Origin: Megalonaias nervosa
Taxonomy: Eukaryota > Mollusca > Bivalvia > Unionida > Unionidae
Reading direction: 5' to 3'
DNA: 64,000 nt
Assembly: GCA_016617855.1 (NCBI GenBank)
Contig: JAECUM010003190.1
Coordinates: 27,294 to 91,293 of the forward strand
Shown here: piece by piece, positions 1 to 12,800 of the stretch
How positions within the stretch are numbered: position 1 is the first letter of the stretch
Layout of the letters: the number at the start of each line of letters is the position of its first letter
Program-made: the position numbers and the translations under genes
Notes under the pieces: model-generated
What the model was told of the DNA's origin: nothing
The model's database searches: none
The model's input: the letters and a program-made list of their open reading frames with translations, nothing else

Positions 1-1744
1 GGTAGCAGATCTGATTCCATATGTCTCTCAGGGATGACCTTGCTGGCTTAGCAGTGCCTCTTTCCAGTCGACTCAACCAGAAGGCTAGAATCACAAATAA
101 CATAGTACCATTTCTACACAAGTGGCACAACCAGGGTTGACTCACGACTGGAATTTCTCTGGAAAATCCCCAGCTTTAAGTTATAGTATGTATGGACACA
201 GGTACATACAGTTGTTGAGCCCACCTTTTGCCAGGCTTCAGTATTGTCAAATGCATGTGGGTGCCCAAAGAAATGCCTCTTCACATCAACTTTCTGGAAA
301 TGAAGTCTATAATCAATGCATTTCGTTTCTGTAAAGACCAGCTCTTTGTGAAGGTAGTCTTAACCATGTTGGTCAACTCAGTGCTGGTGACATACATACT
401 TCTTTAAACAGGGAGAAAACCAATTCCCCAACCTATGTGTTGGTTTGGCAGGTGTTTTTTAAAGTAATGCTCTCAACTCAACATAAACATACAAATCGGA
501 TACAGTCCTGGCAAACTCAATGTCCTGGCTGACTCTCTTCAAGAAAAGACCAGATTATTTATACCAAATCATCCAAGCATTAATCTGTCTTTCATTAGAT
601 TTGTGCACTTTGAGGGCATATGATGATAGTTGTTTTGTGAAAGAGTGGATTCACAAACTGACCATCTTGGTCACTCAAGTTCCAGGCCAGAAGTGCACTC
701 AATTATTTAGGAGAAGCTGTGGTCCTTTCCCTACCCACCTCCAGGCTTAGTACAGAAGATAATACAGAAACTGAGGATTCAGAACTGCAATCTGGTTATG
801 ACAGCCACTCTCAGATGGGACAAATCATGGCTCAGTGATTTGATTTAGCCCTGGAAAATGCCAAGCCAAAAAATGCCACATTCTGAGGTATTCCATTACT
901 GTCTAGACTGTCTCCTTTATGCCTAGCTTGTTAAGGGAGCCATGTGAGGGAAGAAATTGAAACCTTCAACTGTAGCAAAAATCTTGTAAACAAGAAGGTC
1001 CTCTACTTTGAAGGTGTGTGAATGGTAATGGTGTGTATTCACGAACTGGTACAAAGTCAGCAATGTCATCCTTTTGACTTCCTGAATCTCACAACTGGCT
1101 GACTCTTTTTTTCTTCTAGCTATTCCAGGAGAAAAGGTTAGCCCAGATCACCATCCAAGACTGCCACTCCATGATATCCCCCACTTTCAGACATGGCAGA
1201 GGTTACAAACTGGTCAATTTTGACCTGAAGAGTCCAAACTCTCACCCAGTTTCCAAAGTGGAATTTTCTTGGGTTCTGACATGACTCAATCTGGATAAAT
1301 TTGAGCCCTCACTGAAATTACTATCATACAAGACATGTTTCCTGATAGCTTAAAATTTGGCATGCAGGGTGAGCAAGTTAATGCCATTTCAGTGGACCTG
1401 AACTACCTTCATTTCAGATTAGATAGTTCCATGGTCCCAGCGACACAGCCTGCCCTTGTAGCCAAGAATAGGCTGTCATCAGTGGGCAATCCAAGAGGTT
1501 GTTACATGTCCCCTCTCCTGTATAGCTAAGCCAAGAAAGGCATTACAACAAAATCCCATCCAAGATCTCAAGCGTTACTCAAGTGCACAAAAAAAATTTG
1601 TCGGAAATGAAAACATCTTTCTTCTGGTCAAGACTGGGAAAGAGGATATAACACCTCAAGCCCTTTCATCCAGATTAATTTCATGATGAGATCACTACAA
1701 ACTTTTAACAGATTTTTACAGTCCTAATATGTTGAACATCAGAG
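1..1744. other. Unassigned flank, no gene recognised
   Basis: Both strands carry only short open frames (up to 76 codons), none with a motif I recognise. The stretch is less AT-rich than what follows, so it could be a decayed mobile element, but I cannot name one. Confidence 0.4.
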
Positions 1745-1945
1745 GAGCCATCCTGGCTGTGGATACCATGCCGGTCTCATGGCTGAAAGGGTGCAGGTTC
1801 GAATTTTAATATCAGATTATCCCAGGTTAAATACCATGGTGTCTCCTTGGACAAGTACTTTACTCAACCTGCCTGAGTGTTCAATAACCTGCTTGTGTTA
1901 GCTGTGCTGTAAAACACCAACCAAACCAATCAACATCAACTGCTA
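1745..1945 (+). repeat. tRNA-derived SINE, family S2, partial
   Basis: A pol III B-box-like ggttcgaat lies at 1796-1804. The tail matches the minus-strand copy at 11,185-11,390, for example aaacaccaaccaaacc here against aaataccataaccaaacc there. The A-box half is poorly preserved. Confidence 0.6.
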
Positions 1946-2099
1946 ATGCAACTGAAAATTAATGATGGTCATGATCATATGCAAATGCAGTATGGTACTA
2001 CAATCTAAAAATAGGTGACAGCTAAAGACTGGTTCATCTCTAAACGAATATGCCTGCATATAAGTTCTCTTTCAACACACTTGCCCTCACTGATCTGAT

Positions 2100-2258
2100 G
2101 CATTACATGTGCTTAAAACATTCTCAATAATTGTAGAGGTTCATATTTATTAAGTCTTAATACAGTCTAAGATATTCTCAATAATTGCAGAGACTTGTAT
2201 TTGTTATGTCTTCATGCAGAAAAAAAAATTCCCAGTAATTATAGGCTCAAATTTAATA
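2100..2258. repeat. 53-bp minisatellite, left part
   Basis: Diverged tandem units contain 'tctcaataattgtagag' followed by 'tatttattaagtctt' and 'catacagcctaaa'. The array resumes at 3,354 beyond an inserted element. Confidence 0.7.
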
Positions 2259-3353
2259 CATAGCTGCCAAGTGTCCCATTTTTTCCGTATTTGTCCCCTA
2301 TTTTGGACCTAAATACGGGTGTATGTTTTCTTTGCAAAAAATACATTTTTTAATTTAAAAAAATAATAAAAAATTTCCTTGCAATTTTCAGTTTGGAACA
2401 GGCACTTGGTTCCATTCTGATAGAATGTATCGCATGTATGTAGGAATACAGACCTACAATATGACTGGTGTATTCTAAATCGAGGCTACCATGCCTGTCT
2501 TTATCTGCTATATTGAATTTCGCAAACAGTTCCACTATCACTGTATCTCATCTTCGAAATATTCAACTTCTAATCGTGTTCAATAGGAAAGCAGAATATT
2601 CAGAATTTTCTCTAAAAAAGACACGAAAACAGAACTGGAAGGACAATTGTGCCATCTTGTTTAGATTTGTGAAACCATCTGGTAAAGGAGAGAACTTTAC
2701 GTTTTGCAAATTGTGTAATGTGATTTCACTATTTGGCATGGAGGCGCCTATGAAATACAAGAGCATGAAAAAGCTAATAAACATCAGCTTGTAGCTTCAT
2801 CATACACAACAAAGCCTAAACTTACGACATATAAAAACCCCAGGGATAACCTTGATGTAATTCATTCGAAATTTGGTTTACTAAATTTCTTTTAGAAATG
2901 AACATTCATCTTACAGTTACTGCTGTTGCTGGCACATTATTTCGCACACATCTTCCAGATAGTAAAATCACAAAGAATTACTTGTGTGAGAAAAGGGAAA
3001 CAGTTCAGTAAGAAAATCACTCAGAACTGAAATCATTAATGAAAGATGGGACACTGGAATCAATAATGATTGAAAAAAGAAAATAAAGTGTGATGTGGAA
3101 AAGGCTCATTTAAACAGCCTGTGCCTGAATGCCCGAATGGAACAGGGTGCCCATTCAGAAGGTGCAAGAGTGCAACACATGCATCTTTGACATTAAATAA
3201 TTAATGAAGGTACTGTCCTACTTTACAGATAGTTGTAGATGTTGTAAAAAGTTACTTATGTATTAATATTTTAAAAATCAGTATTTGTTCCTGAAAATCA
3301 GTATTTTTGTCACAAGCAGTCGGTATTTTTGTACCCCAGGGTTGGCAGCTATG
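2259..3353 (+). mobile_element. hAT-like DNA transposon, decayed, inserted in a minisatellite
   Basis: The ends are inverted repeats CATAGCTGCCAA and TTGGCAGCTATG. TTAATA lies directly outside both ends, which fits a target duplication. The ORF at 2,468-2,794 contains a BED-finger-like stretch (FTFCKLCN, with EHEKANKHQ in a neighbouring frame), as in hAT transposases. The rest is noncoding or eroded, so this is non-autonomous or truncated. The hAT label rests on the finger and the TIR; the duplication looks like 6 rather than 8 bp. Confidence 0.6.
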
Positions 3354-3690
3354 TTAATAACTCTTCATACAGCCTAAAATGTTCTCAATAATTGTAGAGA
3401 TTATTATTTACTAAGTCTCCATACAGCATAAACATTTCTCAATAATTACAGATTTAAATTTATCAAGTCTTCTTGCAGCCTAAAACATTCAGTAATTGTA
3501 GAGATTCATATCTATTAAGTCTTCATACAGCGTAAACAATTCTCAACAACTGTTGATTCAATATTTATTGAGTCTTCATACAGCCTAAAACATTCTCAGC
3601 AATCATAGAGGTTCATCTTTATTAAGTTTTCATATAGCCTAAACAATTCTCAACAACTGTAGATTCATATTTATTCAGTCACATAGTAAT
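3354..3690. repeat. 53-bp minisatellite, right part
   Basis: About six further diverged units of the array seen at 2,100-2,258, each with 'ttctcaataattgtagag' or 'ttctcaacaactgtagatt' variants and 'agtcttcatacagcctaaa'. Confidence 0.75.
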
Positions 3691-3740
3691 TTGATTTATT
3701 CAAAAGATCAAGAAGAGGATGATTTTGTCTATACAAATTA

Positions 3741-3747
3741 CACACAT

Positions 3748-3800
<53 letters not shown>
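3741..3800. repeat. (CA)n(TA)n microsatellite
   Basis: A compound dinucleotide run: cacaca changing to tatata near 3,771. Confidence 0.95.
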
Positions 3801-3803
<3 letters not shown>

Positions 3804-3888
3804 GCACATGCACATACACACAATACAACATAATTTATAACATCACAGTAAGTGATCAGGTCCAGCAACAAACAGAACACCACAGTAC

Positions 3889-3976
3889 ATTGTTTTGAAT
3901 GACTATTGCACACAAGTACATTGTTTTGAATGACTATTGCACACAAGTACATTGTTTTGAATGACTACTGCACACA
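3889..3976. repeat. 31-bp tandem repeat, three copies
   Basis: Three almost identical units of 'acattgttttgaatgact' plus 'attgcacacaagt'. Confidence 0.9.
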
Positions 3977-5480
3977 GAAGAATGCAAATTTTTTGTTTAA
4001 CGAGCACAAAAAATAGCCAAAATTCCACAAAAAAAATAACCAAAAGCCATACAGCTTTGATTATATTCAAAATTGATGCCTTTCAACTTGCCAGACTGTT
4101 TCTGTTATATTCACTTTTATCAATCAACGTTAATATCTGAAGCAGCTTAACACTCAATGCATTGTTACTGACATTTTGTTATACAAAATAACAATTACCA
4201 ACATAATCAGAGCAAATGATTTACAGTTATGTGATAAACAAAACTTCAAGACATGTACACAAGATCTGAAACTGATGACATATACTGAATACAATATGCC
4301 TTTTTGAATGCAAGACTCTCTTGGCACACAATATAAATTGTTTAATAAATTTCATATCGTGAATGCTAATATGAGATCTGCTTACAAGTAAGTTTGCATT
4401 CAGCAGTTTTTATTAGATTCATTTGATGTATGATATAACAGTGAAGAAAGCAAAGATAAAACCCTTGACAGGAATGTACACATATGTAAGTACTTGTTTA
4501 AGGAAACATTTTAAAAAGACATAAATTCACATACAGACTTATTTAATAATAATTCAACACAAAGATTATCAAGAATATAGTTCATGTGGTAATCTTAAAA
4601 GTTTGCCACAACTGCACTGGAAGTTAACAGAATACACTAATGCAAGTAAATACACTAGAAGGTTCATTTATAAGGTTCCTTTTAAAAGGTGAGTTTGGTC
4701 ATGTGGCCTGTTTCAGTAAGTGTTAGAAAAATTGCACGTATTGTGTCATTCATTATAAAGTCATCTCACCATAATGTGGTATACTCTATGCATAGTGTGG
4801 TATACTCTATGCTTCCCATAGACAATGTTTTGAGGGTTTTCTCTACAAGTCCATGTACAGAGTTTTGAAGGATTAGTCAAATTCAGTAATTTCACATGTT
4901 GAAATAGGAAAAAAACTTTGTTGTGAGTGTGAGTGAGTTGTGAGTGAACAGTCATATGATGGCTGTAAAGAATTATATGTGTTCTGTCAGGAACTACTTT
5001 TTATGTGGGTTGGGGGCCTATTTATTTCATGTATGCACTGATAGTAAAACATCAGCCTATGAACTTGCATGTATACTTTTAAATTTCCTCCACTGTGATG
5101 TTTATATTCATTTATACTTACTACATAATCATCAATGTAATCATGGGCAACTATTTTCTTCAGAAATATGTACAGATGCAAATCATACTGTTCATTATAA
5201 CATGTATAATAAATAGAGTACTATGCATCATTTAACGTAATAACTCATGAGTTCCTTGATCTTGGGAACCCATAATATAATCATCATTAGAACATTTAAC
5301 ATCTCTCTCTTTTCATCTTGTACTTTATGCATTGGTCATAATACAGACACTTGTACACTCATTTATTAAATTTATCATCACTAAATATCGCTGAAAGCCA
5401 TGTATTGATAAAATTCTTGTTAAAAAAAAATGTTCAAGTAGCATCTTATTTACTGTATAATATGTACTCACCAGTTGAGT
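3977..5480. other. AT-rich flank, nothing recognised
   Basis: Small ORFs at 4,761-5,216 overlap on both strands and show no motif or splice context. I see no gene. Confidence 0.5.
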
Positions 5481-5484
5481 CCAA

Positions 5485-5625
5485 TCGCAAACTGCACAGA
5501 CCCAGATCCACTGTCACAAAGTGTGCAGCAGATCTGGGTCTATGTAGTTTGTTAGAAGTAATCAGTAGAACAAAAAATACAAACCCCTGGATTGCTGGTA
5601 CATTATGCAATGGCAGATCAGAGAC
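5485..5625. repeat. Short palindromic repeat, 'agatctgggtct' family
   Basis: 'cagacccagatcc' at about 5,499 faces 'gcagatctgggtct' at about 5,530. Related copies lie near 7,860-8,010, 21,600-21,760 and 32,345-32,470. Confidence 0.55.
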
Positions 5626-5734
5626 TGCTGTTTGCAGTTGGACAAGATTTATAAGCATGTCTTTACAGTATTTATCCACTGACAAGTCCATGCCTGATGA
5701 CAAGTCCACCCTTATTTATTCCAAATTTTGGTTT

Positions 5735-6575
5735 GGGTTTTATGGGTTTAACACCATTATTCAGCACATTATATGTGGCAGCCAATATACCTGGAGATGA
5801 AGAACCTGGGAAGAATCACCAACCCACAGAAGCTCATGGAAAGCTCTCTAACATGCCAACTTTGGTTAAGCCACTACTTAACTCATTAACCCCTGGAGGT
5901 TTTTGTCGTTTCTGCCTGAAATGCGAGTAGGAAAAACATTTTGGGGCCTATTTCTGAATACATTCTAATACATCGACTTCCAATAGATTTCCAGTTAACT
6001 TAATGCCTAGTTGTGTTAGAAACATCCTTTTTCATTGGCTATTTCACTGGTGCATGAGCAGAAGGGTAAAAGTTGGGAGTTTTTTTATTTTTTTTTGCTT
6101 AATGGACCCATCATTTTCATATCCAGACCACTCTTTATTCCAAATGCCCATCTTAACCTACTTTTTGCAAAGGTTTGCCTGTCTGTGTGCAGTTCAGACT
6201 AGTCTGCCTTAGATCTGAGGCCAAAAAGTCTAAATTCTGGACACAAAATCAGATTACGACCAAGGACGAATTTTTGGTGGAAAAAAATCAGGTCCAAAAA
6301 ATTGTTTTTCCCTCTGTATTTTGTAGTACAACTAGAATATCCAGATTATTTGGTATCACTGTAGAGCTACATCTGTCTACTTTTCTATAATACAACCCAC
6401 TTTCGCATATCTTAAATGCCCCTGATGCTAAAGAGCTCAGAAGTAGGCTACTACCTCCTGAAGCATAAATGAAGTGCCAGGGGTTAATGAGTTAATCTAA
6501 TATGGACAGAGGTGAGATGTGTGAGTACTCTGTAATGGCAAGTGCCTTAGACCACTCAGCCAATCAGGGCCCCAC
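5735..6575 (-). repeat. tRNA-derived SINE, family S3, split by a MITE
   Basis: On the minus strand the tRNA-like head (ggctgagtggtctaaggc) is at about 6,540-6,575 and the body and tail at 5,735-5,877. They match the intact plus copy at 60,862-61,125. A 610-bp TTAA element separates the two halves. Confidence 0.7.
5882..6491. mobile_element. piggyBac-like MITE with TTAA target duplication
   Basis: It is flanked by TTAA at 5,878-5,881 and 6,492-6,495. The ends are inverted: CTCATTAACCCCTGG and CCAGGGGTTAATGAG (15 bp, perfect). It has no transposase frame. The TTAA duplication is the hallmark of piggyBac-type transposition; the superfamily call is inferred from that alone. Confidence 0.75.
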
Positions 6576-6784
6576 AAATTTTTGGTAAATATTTTTCAAA
6601 TTATATCTCTGTGTGATAATAACCCCAGTACATCTTTCTGACTGATTTATTAGGTTGGATCTCTGGTCTTGTCATGGAAGAAGTACTATATTCAAACTCG
6701 GGGGTGGGGGTGCAGATTAAATATTCATATTATTAAACAGGAGTAAGGATGCATTATTGGGTTATAACTTGCATACAATTTTAA

Positions 6785-6925
6785 TTCCATTTTTCAGCAC
6801 ACGATATATGGTGGCTAATATGTTTGGTCAAGGAAGAATCCAGGAAAAATCATTGACCTCAGCATGTTACTGGCAAAATTTCTCACATACCCACATTGGT
6901 TGAGTCAAGACTCTTACCAAGGTCC
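6785..6925 (-). repeat. SINE family S3 fragment
   Basis: The reverse strand resembles the body of the S3 SINE at 60,930-61,060 (segments around the tggccaccat motif and the ttaaccca-type tail). There is no tRNA-like head. Confidence 0.5.
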
Positions 6926-6929
6926 TTGT

Positions 6930-9673
6930 TATAAAAAGATTACTACTGTATTTTCTTATAATTATACGGTACTTTACAAAATATTTGCTCCTTTTGTGAT
7001 TTTAAAAGTCATTTTCTTCAAGACCATTCTTTGTTTTCTCTGATTTACAGTTGTCAAAAACATTTATTGGAAAATAAAATGACATCATGTTTCATGTCAT
7101 CAAGTTCATTACAAGTCAAATGTGACCTTTATGCTTGGAATGGCTTGTGAACAAAATGTTAATAGTGAACTTCTACAACTGTTACAGCAATCTGTCAAAT
7201 AAAATAAAAACATGACAAGCAATACTGACAATAACAAACTGAAGTTACAGCATCCGCAGTGCATGCATGAATATGAGTTCTGTGTAAATTCTTCAATTCC
7301 ATTTAAATCTGCTATCACTAATCCATCAGAAATACCCCCAAATATGATCGTAATTCTTTTCGTCAAACAAAATGATGATTTCTAACTTAACATTCTATAA
7401 TTCTTTTTCATTTTTTTACAGTTAGTTTCATGCCAATATGTAAGAGCTAAACCACTTAAAAATATATGAAACACTCATTGTTAACCATAACTGATGATTA
7501 ATAGAAACTATAAATAGATAATGACAGTGGATTGCTTTTTTTCTCTTTTAAATACAAGATTATTACAACCATAAATAAAAATAAAATGATAAATATCACC
7601 AAGAAATTTGACTTAGTGAAAAAATTAAAAATCTAATGAACATCAATCTTATATTTTAATTTTGGTTTGTTTGTTTATTGGACACTTGATAGTAGAAATG
7701 AATATAAATAAAATAGGGTTACTGATAATCAAACTTTTCTGCAATCATTATTACAGAACTCAAATTCGAGGCATGGGCTAGAAAGGATGCAAGATATGAT
7801 TTTTGTTCTTTGCTCTTCTATTATATTTGCTTGTTAAAAACACACAACTGACTACAAACAGCATAGACTCAGTAACGTCGTTGTATAATGTGCTGGGAGA
7901 TCAGGATCTGCTTCTTATTCTATTTACAGTTTTAAGCAATAGCATACACCCTGGTCTACCAGCACATTATATTTCAGTAGATCTAAGTTTAGTGCTGTTT
8001 GCAGTTTACTGCATGTTTTTAATGAACAAATACATTTCTATACTACACCCACATTGACCAAAACCAGATAGATGCACAAAAAAATTAATAATTTAAAGTT
8101 TGCATTAGGTGGAAATAAATATAAATTATACAAAATATCTTGGAGTTATCAGAATCATCTCATTAAAAACATTCAATACTGCAAGACTAAAAATGTAACT
8201 TTCATATAACATAATAACCTTTTCTAACTAAAATTACTGTTGTTATATGGGTTGTCCTTTCAATTAATTAAAAAGCCTATCTTTCTAGAAAAAAAAACTC
8301 AGACTAATTGTACTTAAGTTGTATGAAAAATACCATGATCTTCTAATTGTTACTTTTTTAGCCTATTTGTGACAAAAAAATATTAGGCTGATAATGGCAG
8401 AGGGCCTTTTCCAGGGGAGATAAATCTAACAGGAACTAAAATTATTTTATAATCTCTGCTGTGAAGATTGCAAAAAACTATAAGCAACAACACATCATCC
8501 AGTCCCTTTTATCTAGCAGTCAGAGTTAACAAGTTCCTTTTTATATAAAATAAATGTTCAGACTCTGGCAAATAAACCTCTTCATCCAAAAAGTAGTGAA
8601 CAGTTACAGTCAATTCCACCATAAATGCGATATTTTGTCATACGATATGCATATTGAAATTTATAATTATTATTAAACCAACACTGGAAGATGAATTAAA
8701 CAACTAAATGTTTTCAAAGTCAAAAACAAAGTTGCACAAATCTATAAATCTCTGTAATAAAGGTAACATTACTTTCTGATGCTTTGATATAAAAGAAAAC
8801 AGATATAACAGTACTCAATTAGGAATTGTTATATGATTCTGATTCTAAAAGACTTTTGTCACTGATATACATATGTGCCTTCAAGTGTGGTGCTTGAAAC
8901 AACAACATCCATGAGTCATGAAAAGCACGAGAGTTTATATGTGACTACCACCTACCACCAGTAAAGACAATTTGTCATAAAAATTTAAATAATAAAAGAT
9001 TACGCAATTAAAGGTGCCTGTGACTTTTACCTTTAATCATGTTGTATGAACAAATTAGGATAATCTAGATCCATTCCAGAAGAACTTTAGTTTGACTTTT
9101 AATTGTAATGAGAACTTAATTTTTACTGTCAAATAAATGATTTTTTTAAAATGTCTATCAGATAGGGTAAAAAGATAATTTAGAATTAGAAAATTAGTTG
9201 TTTTATGTTGCACTAAATATTAAAGGAGGACAAAATAACAAGCCCTTGATGCAAATGAGCTTTCAAATGACTCATTATTCTTCTTTGGTAATATATTCCA
9301 TGTACAAAAATTATCTCAACTGCTGACAAGCTGACCCAAGGAAACAGATATATTTGCTTCTTCACATGCACTTTAATCCCAATAAAATTATCAGTCTTGG
9401 AAAAAGTTCTACATTGATGGGGCTTGATTTTTGTCTTGTAAAGAGAAAAGGAAGCCTTTTAATGTTGACATGTACTTTGTGGAGAGTACTACACGTGTAC
9501 TGTAAGAACTAGAGAAATCATGGTATTAATCAAACCTGAAAGAGGTAAAGAATAAGTCTTATTTATTAACCTGATTAACACAACTGAAAAAAATAAAATA
9601 TACTCCAGCTGGAAAATGACCAGAAAACCTGTTTTATCACATTACTCATGAATATACCACAAATAATTATATA
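6930..9673. other. 3' flank and probable 3' UTR of STX16
   Basis: Very AT-rich. Several aataaa-type signals occur on the minus strand below the STX16 stop codon, so the mRNA end cannot be placed by eye. A palindromic-repeat relative lies at about 7,860-8,010. No other gene is seen. Confidence 0.5.
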
Positions 9674-9856
9674 CTAGCTTTTAATAGCTATTAGTATTAT
9701 TATCAATAAAATCACTAATACTGCTAAAATAATAATAATGTACATTTTCCTACTTTTCTTCTGATATTTTTCAGCTTTTTGTAGCTGTTTCAGTCCTTGC
9801 TCCACCTGTACGGAGGCATGCTCTACATTGTAGTCGATTCGGTCCAAAATGGAACC
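9674..9856 (-). CDS. STX16: STX16 exon 8, SNARE end and membrane anchor
   Basis: Acceptor tttatcag|GGT. It encodes [13 protein letters not shown], the heptad stretch [15 protein letters not shown] and a run of Ile/Leu/Val that is the membrane anchor, then AIKS and TAG at 9,674-9,676. Confidence 0.97.
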   Translation of the reverse strand, partial: GSILDRIDYNVEHASVQVEQGLKQLQKAEKYQKKSRKMYIIIILAVLVILLIIILIAIKS

Positions 9857-12800
9857 CTGATAAAACAAAAATTATTTTTAAAAAATTGTTCCATCTGAAA
9901 TTATGTCCTGTGTTAGTGTATCAGAACTCGACAGGTATTAGAGAGCGATTCTACTGAGTGGCAATAATGACTCTGAAGCAACTTTTTTTTCTGCTGATTA
10001 ATTTGATTATTGGAGGAAATGGATCCTTAACAAAGGCAATTATTTTATGGATCAGTGCTGTATAGTCATATAATTCTAAGTAAACAAGAAAGATTTCTAC
10101 CTCTTTTTCATGGTCCTGAAATGGCAGCACACTTAATCATACATCAGAATTCTACACAGAACTAACAAATTTATTTAAAGAGGCATATGACAAGTGGCAT
10201 TAAAAATTACTTAAAATCACTCAAGTCCCACTTGTTCCAGAAGACCACATATTTTATTAATGTAACAATAAAAATCGGTATATTTTTCTCTCAAGATAAT
10301 TTATACATTACAGTGTGATCTACAAAATAATCAGTGACTGTTGACATTTTTTTATTCAATTTCTTTGAAAGCAATGTTTTCTTAAGGTCCTAATTTCAAA
10401 CAGTACTTAGAACCAAAACCGTTTGTGCTTTACAGTGTACTTTAGTAACAATTATGTGATTTGTTCACTAATATCTTGAATTAGTTTTAAAACAGTGCTT
10501 TTTCTGGTCAAGATGTCAATCAGAACTTTGTAATAAAGTAGTTTAGGGTGTACACTGTACTTCAGCCACAATTATATTTGACTTCATTCACTCAAATGCT
10601 AGTTTGATTTTCACTTAAAACTGTGCCTTCATCTTTTTTCATTAGAATCAGTTACATATTTGTCTAATAAAAACAACAGCTTTAAATTTGTAAATAGTTT
10701 GTCACAGATTAAAGGACACATGAAAGTATTAAAAAAATCCACATCATATCTGTGTTGAGCATCTTCTGCAAAGTGAGGCATGTTACTTGTGTACATGGGA
10801 GCAATACAATTTCTTTTCTGTGTTTTTCTTCAGTTACTTCTTATAATTAGCATTTACTTGTACTTAGTGTTTAATAATTCAGCTGCTTGTGTATTTAATG
10901 TAACTTGCTCAGGCTTACATTATAATGTGTCAGTAGGTACATGTATCAATCAGTGCTAATGTAGATATGTTATAGTTAAGGGGACCAGCATCTTACCAAA
11001 ATGTGCACTTCAATATTTTTCATCTTGGATGAACAATGATAATTAAAGTTTATATTTCCAATATCCATGTATGGAAACAATCCTCCTCTGTGTGAGAGAC
11101 CAATGAATTGACAGCAGAATATTAATCATTTACTTGAGTCTGGCAGAAAGTTAAAAATAAACTTTACACATTTCATCACTCATTGTTTTGTATGGTTTGG
11201 TTATGGTATTTTACAGCATTGCCGAACAATCAGGTTATTTAGTGTCAAGGCATCTGGAGTAAATGCCTTGCCCAAAGACAAACAATAGCAGCTGACCTGG
11301 GCTAATCTAAAGGTAGGATTCAAACCTGCACCTTTTCAGTGACAAAAATGGCATCCTAACCACTAAGCCATTGTAGTTCTTGCCATCATTAGTTCCCTCT
11401 TATCACATGCACACTGGGTTTAATCTCTATTCCTAGATCAACATGGCAGTCTTGTCCAATAAATTAAATCAAAATGGCAGCAATGTTTGTGTGTGTGTGT
11501 GATTTTGTGATATTGCTACGATGTCTGCAGTGTGGCAGTTTATAGTGATGTTAGCATTGAGGCATCATGCTGCAGACATGTAGCATGATGTCCCACCCAG
11601 TCACATTATCCTGACACCAGGCCAACCAGTCCCAACACTCACCCTTTTATGCTGAGCACCAAGTGAGGCAGCTGCTATTACCATTTTTACAAGTCTCTGG
11701 TATGACTCGGCCTGGGTTTGAACCTGTGAGCATCCAAGGCAGATGCTCTAACCACTAAGGCCACCAGAGCGGTGTTGATTTTTTTTGTACACATCTGACA
11801 GACAAAACACTTAGTATATGACAGATATCCCAATCTAGAACTGGAGGTACTATTCACTTTTTGGAGTGCTGCTAATGGTAAATTTAAGTGATATCATCAC
11901 GCAAGCCAACTGTAAATGTTGATGGCAAAAATGTCATTTTCTGTGTGCACAGTACAGTCATTAAGATTTCCTTTATCATTATTTGATCAAATTCAGTACA
12001 GAACAAATAAGTGCCTACTCTATTCCTGGCTAGCTGAAAGCAATACATATCTCCCAAATCAGTGTCAAAGATGGATGTTAATGGATTCCATCAAACAGAA
12101 ATATCTAATTTCCATCCAGAACCCTCCAAACAATTCCGCTTCTGATTTCTTTCAATTTAGAACAGATATATAGATACATAAACAGATAATGTATAATAAA
12201 AATATATAAAGTAGACAAAAGAAAAAGAGCAATAACCTGATCAACCACCATCTGGGAGAGATCTTTGAAAATTTCATTCAGATCTTGTATGGATCGCACA
12301 ATTTTGTTGATTTCATTCTCTCTTTGCTGTACAGCTAATGCACTGTCTTCTACCATTTGTAACTGTACTGTAGTGAAACCCTGTAACCAGAAAGGACACA
12401 AGCTGTAAGGCTGATCACTTGAGACATACATAAGTAATATAAAATCAATGAAGTAAAATAATAATCAGAAGAATGGCTGAACCCCCTCCCCCATCCAAGT
12501 ATAGCTATTACAAACACAAAATTAACATGATTGTGTAATTTCACATTCAATGCCCCTGACCTTTGATCTATCAATTGCAGACTCAACATAAGCTTCCCTT
12601 TCTCAAATGTAATGGAGCTATTAAGCTGACAAAGATTGGGCATGGGAATCTTGAAGAAAGTAGACTTATCATATGGAAAACAAAATGACAATTTTAATTC
12701 CTGAGAGCTTGACCTCTGAACTATTATATCAATGGGGAGCTGCCTTTGCCCAAGTGTATACTACTGTGATGTTTGATGATAAATGGCTCCAGGAAACCAG

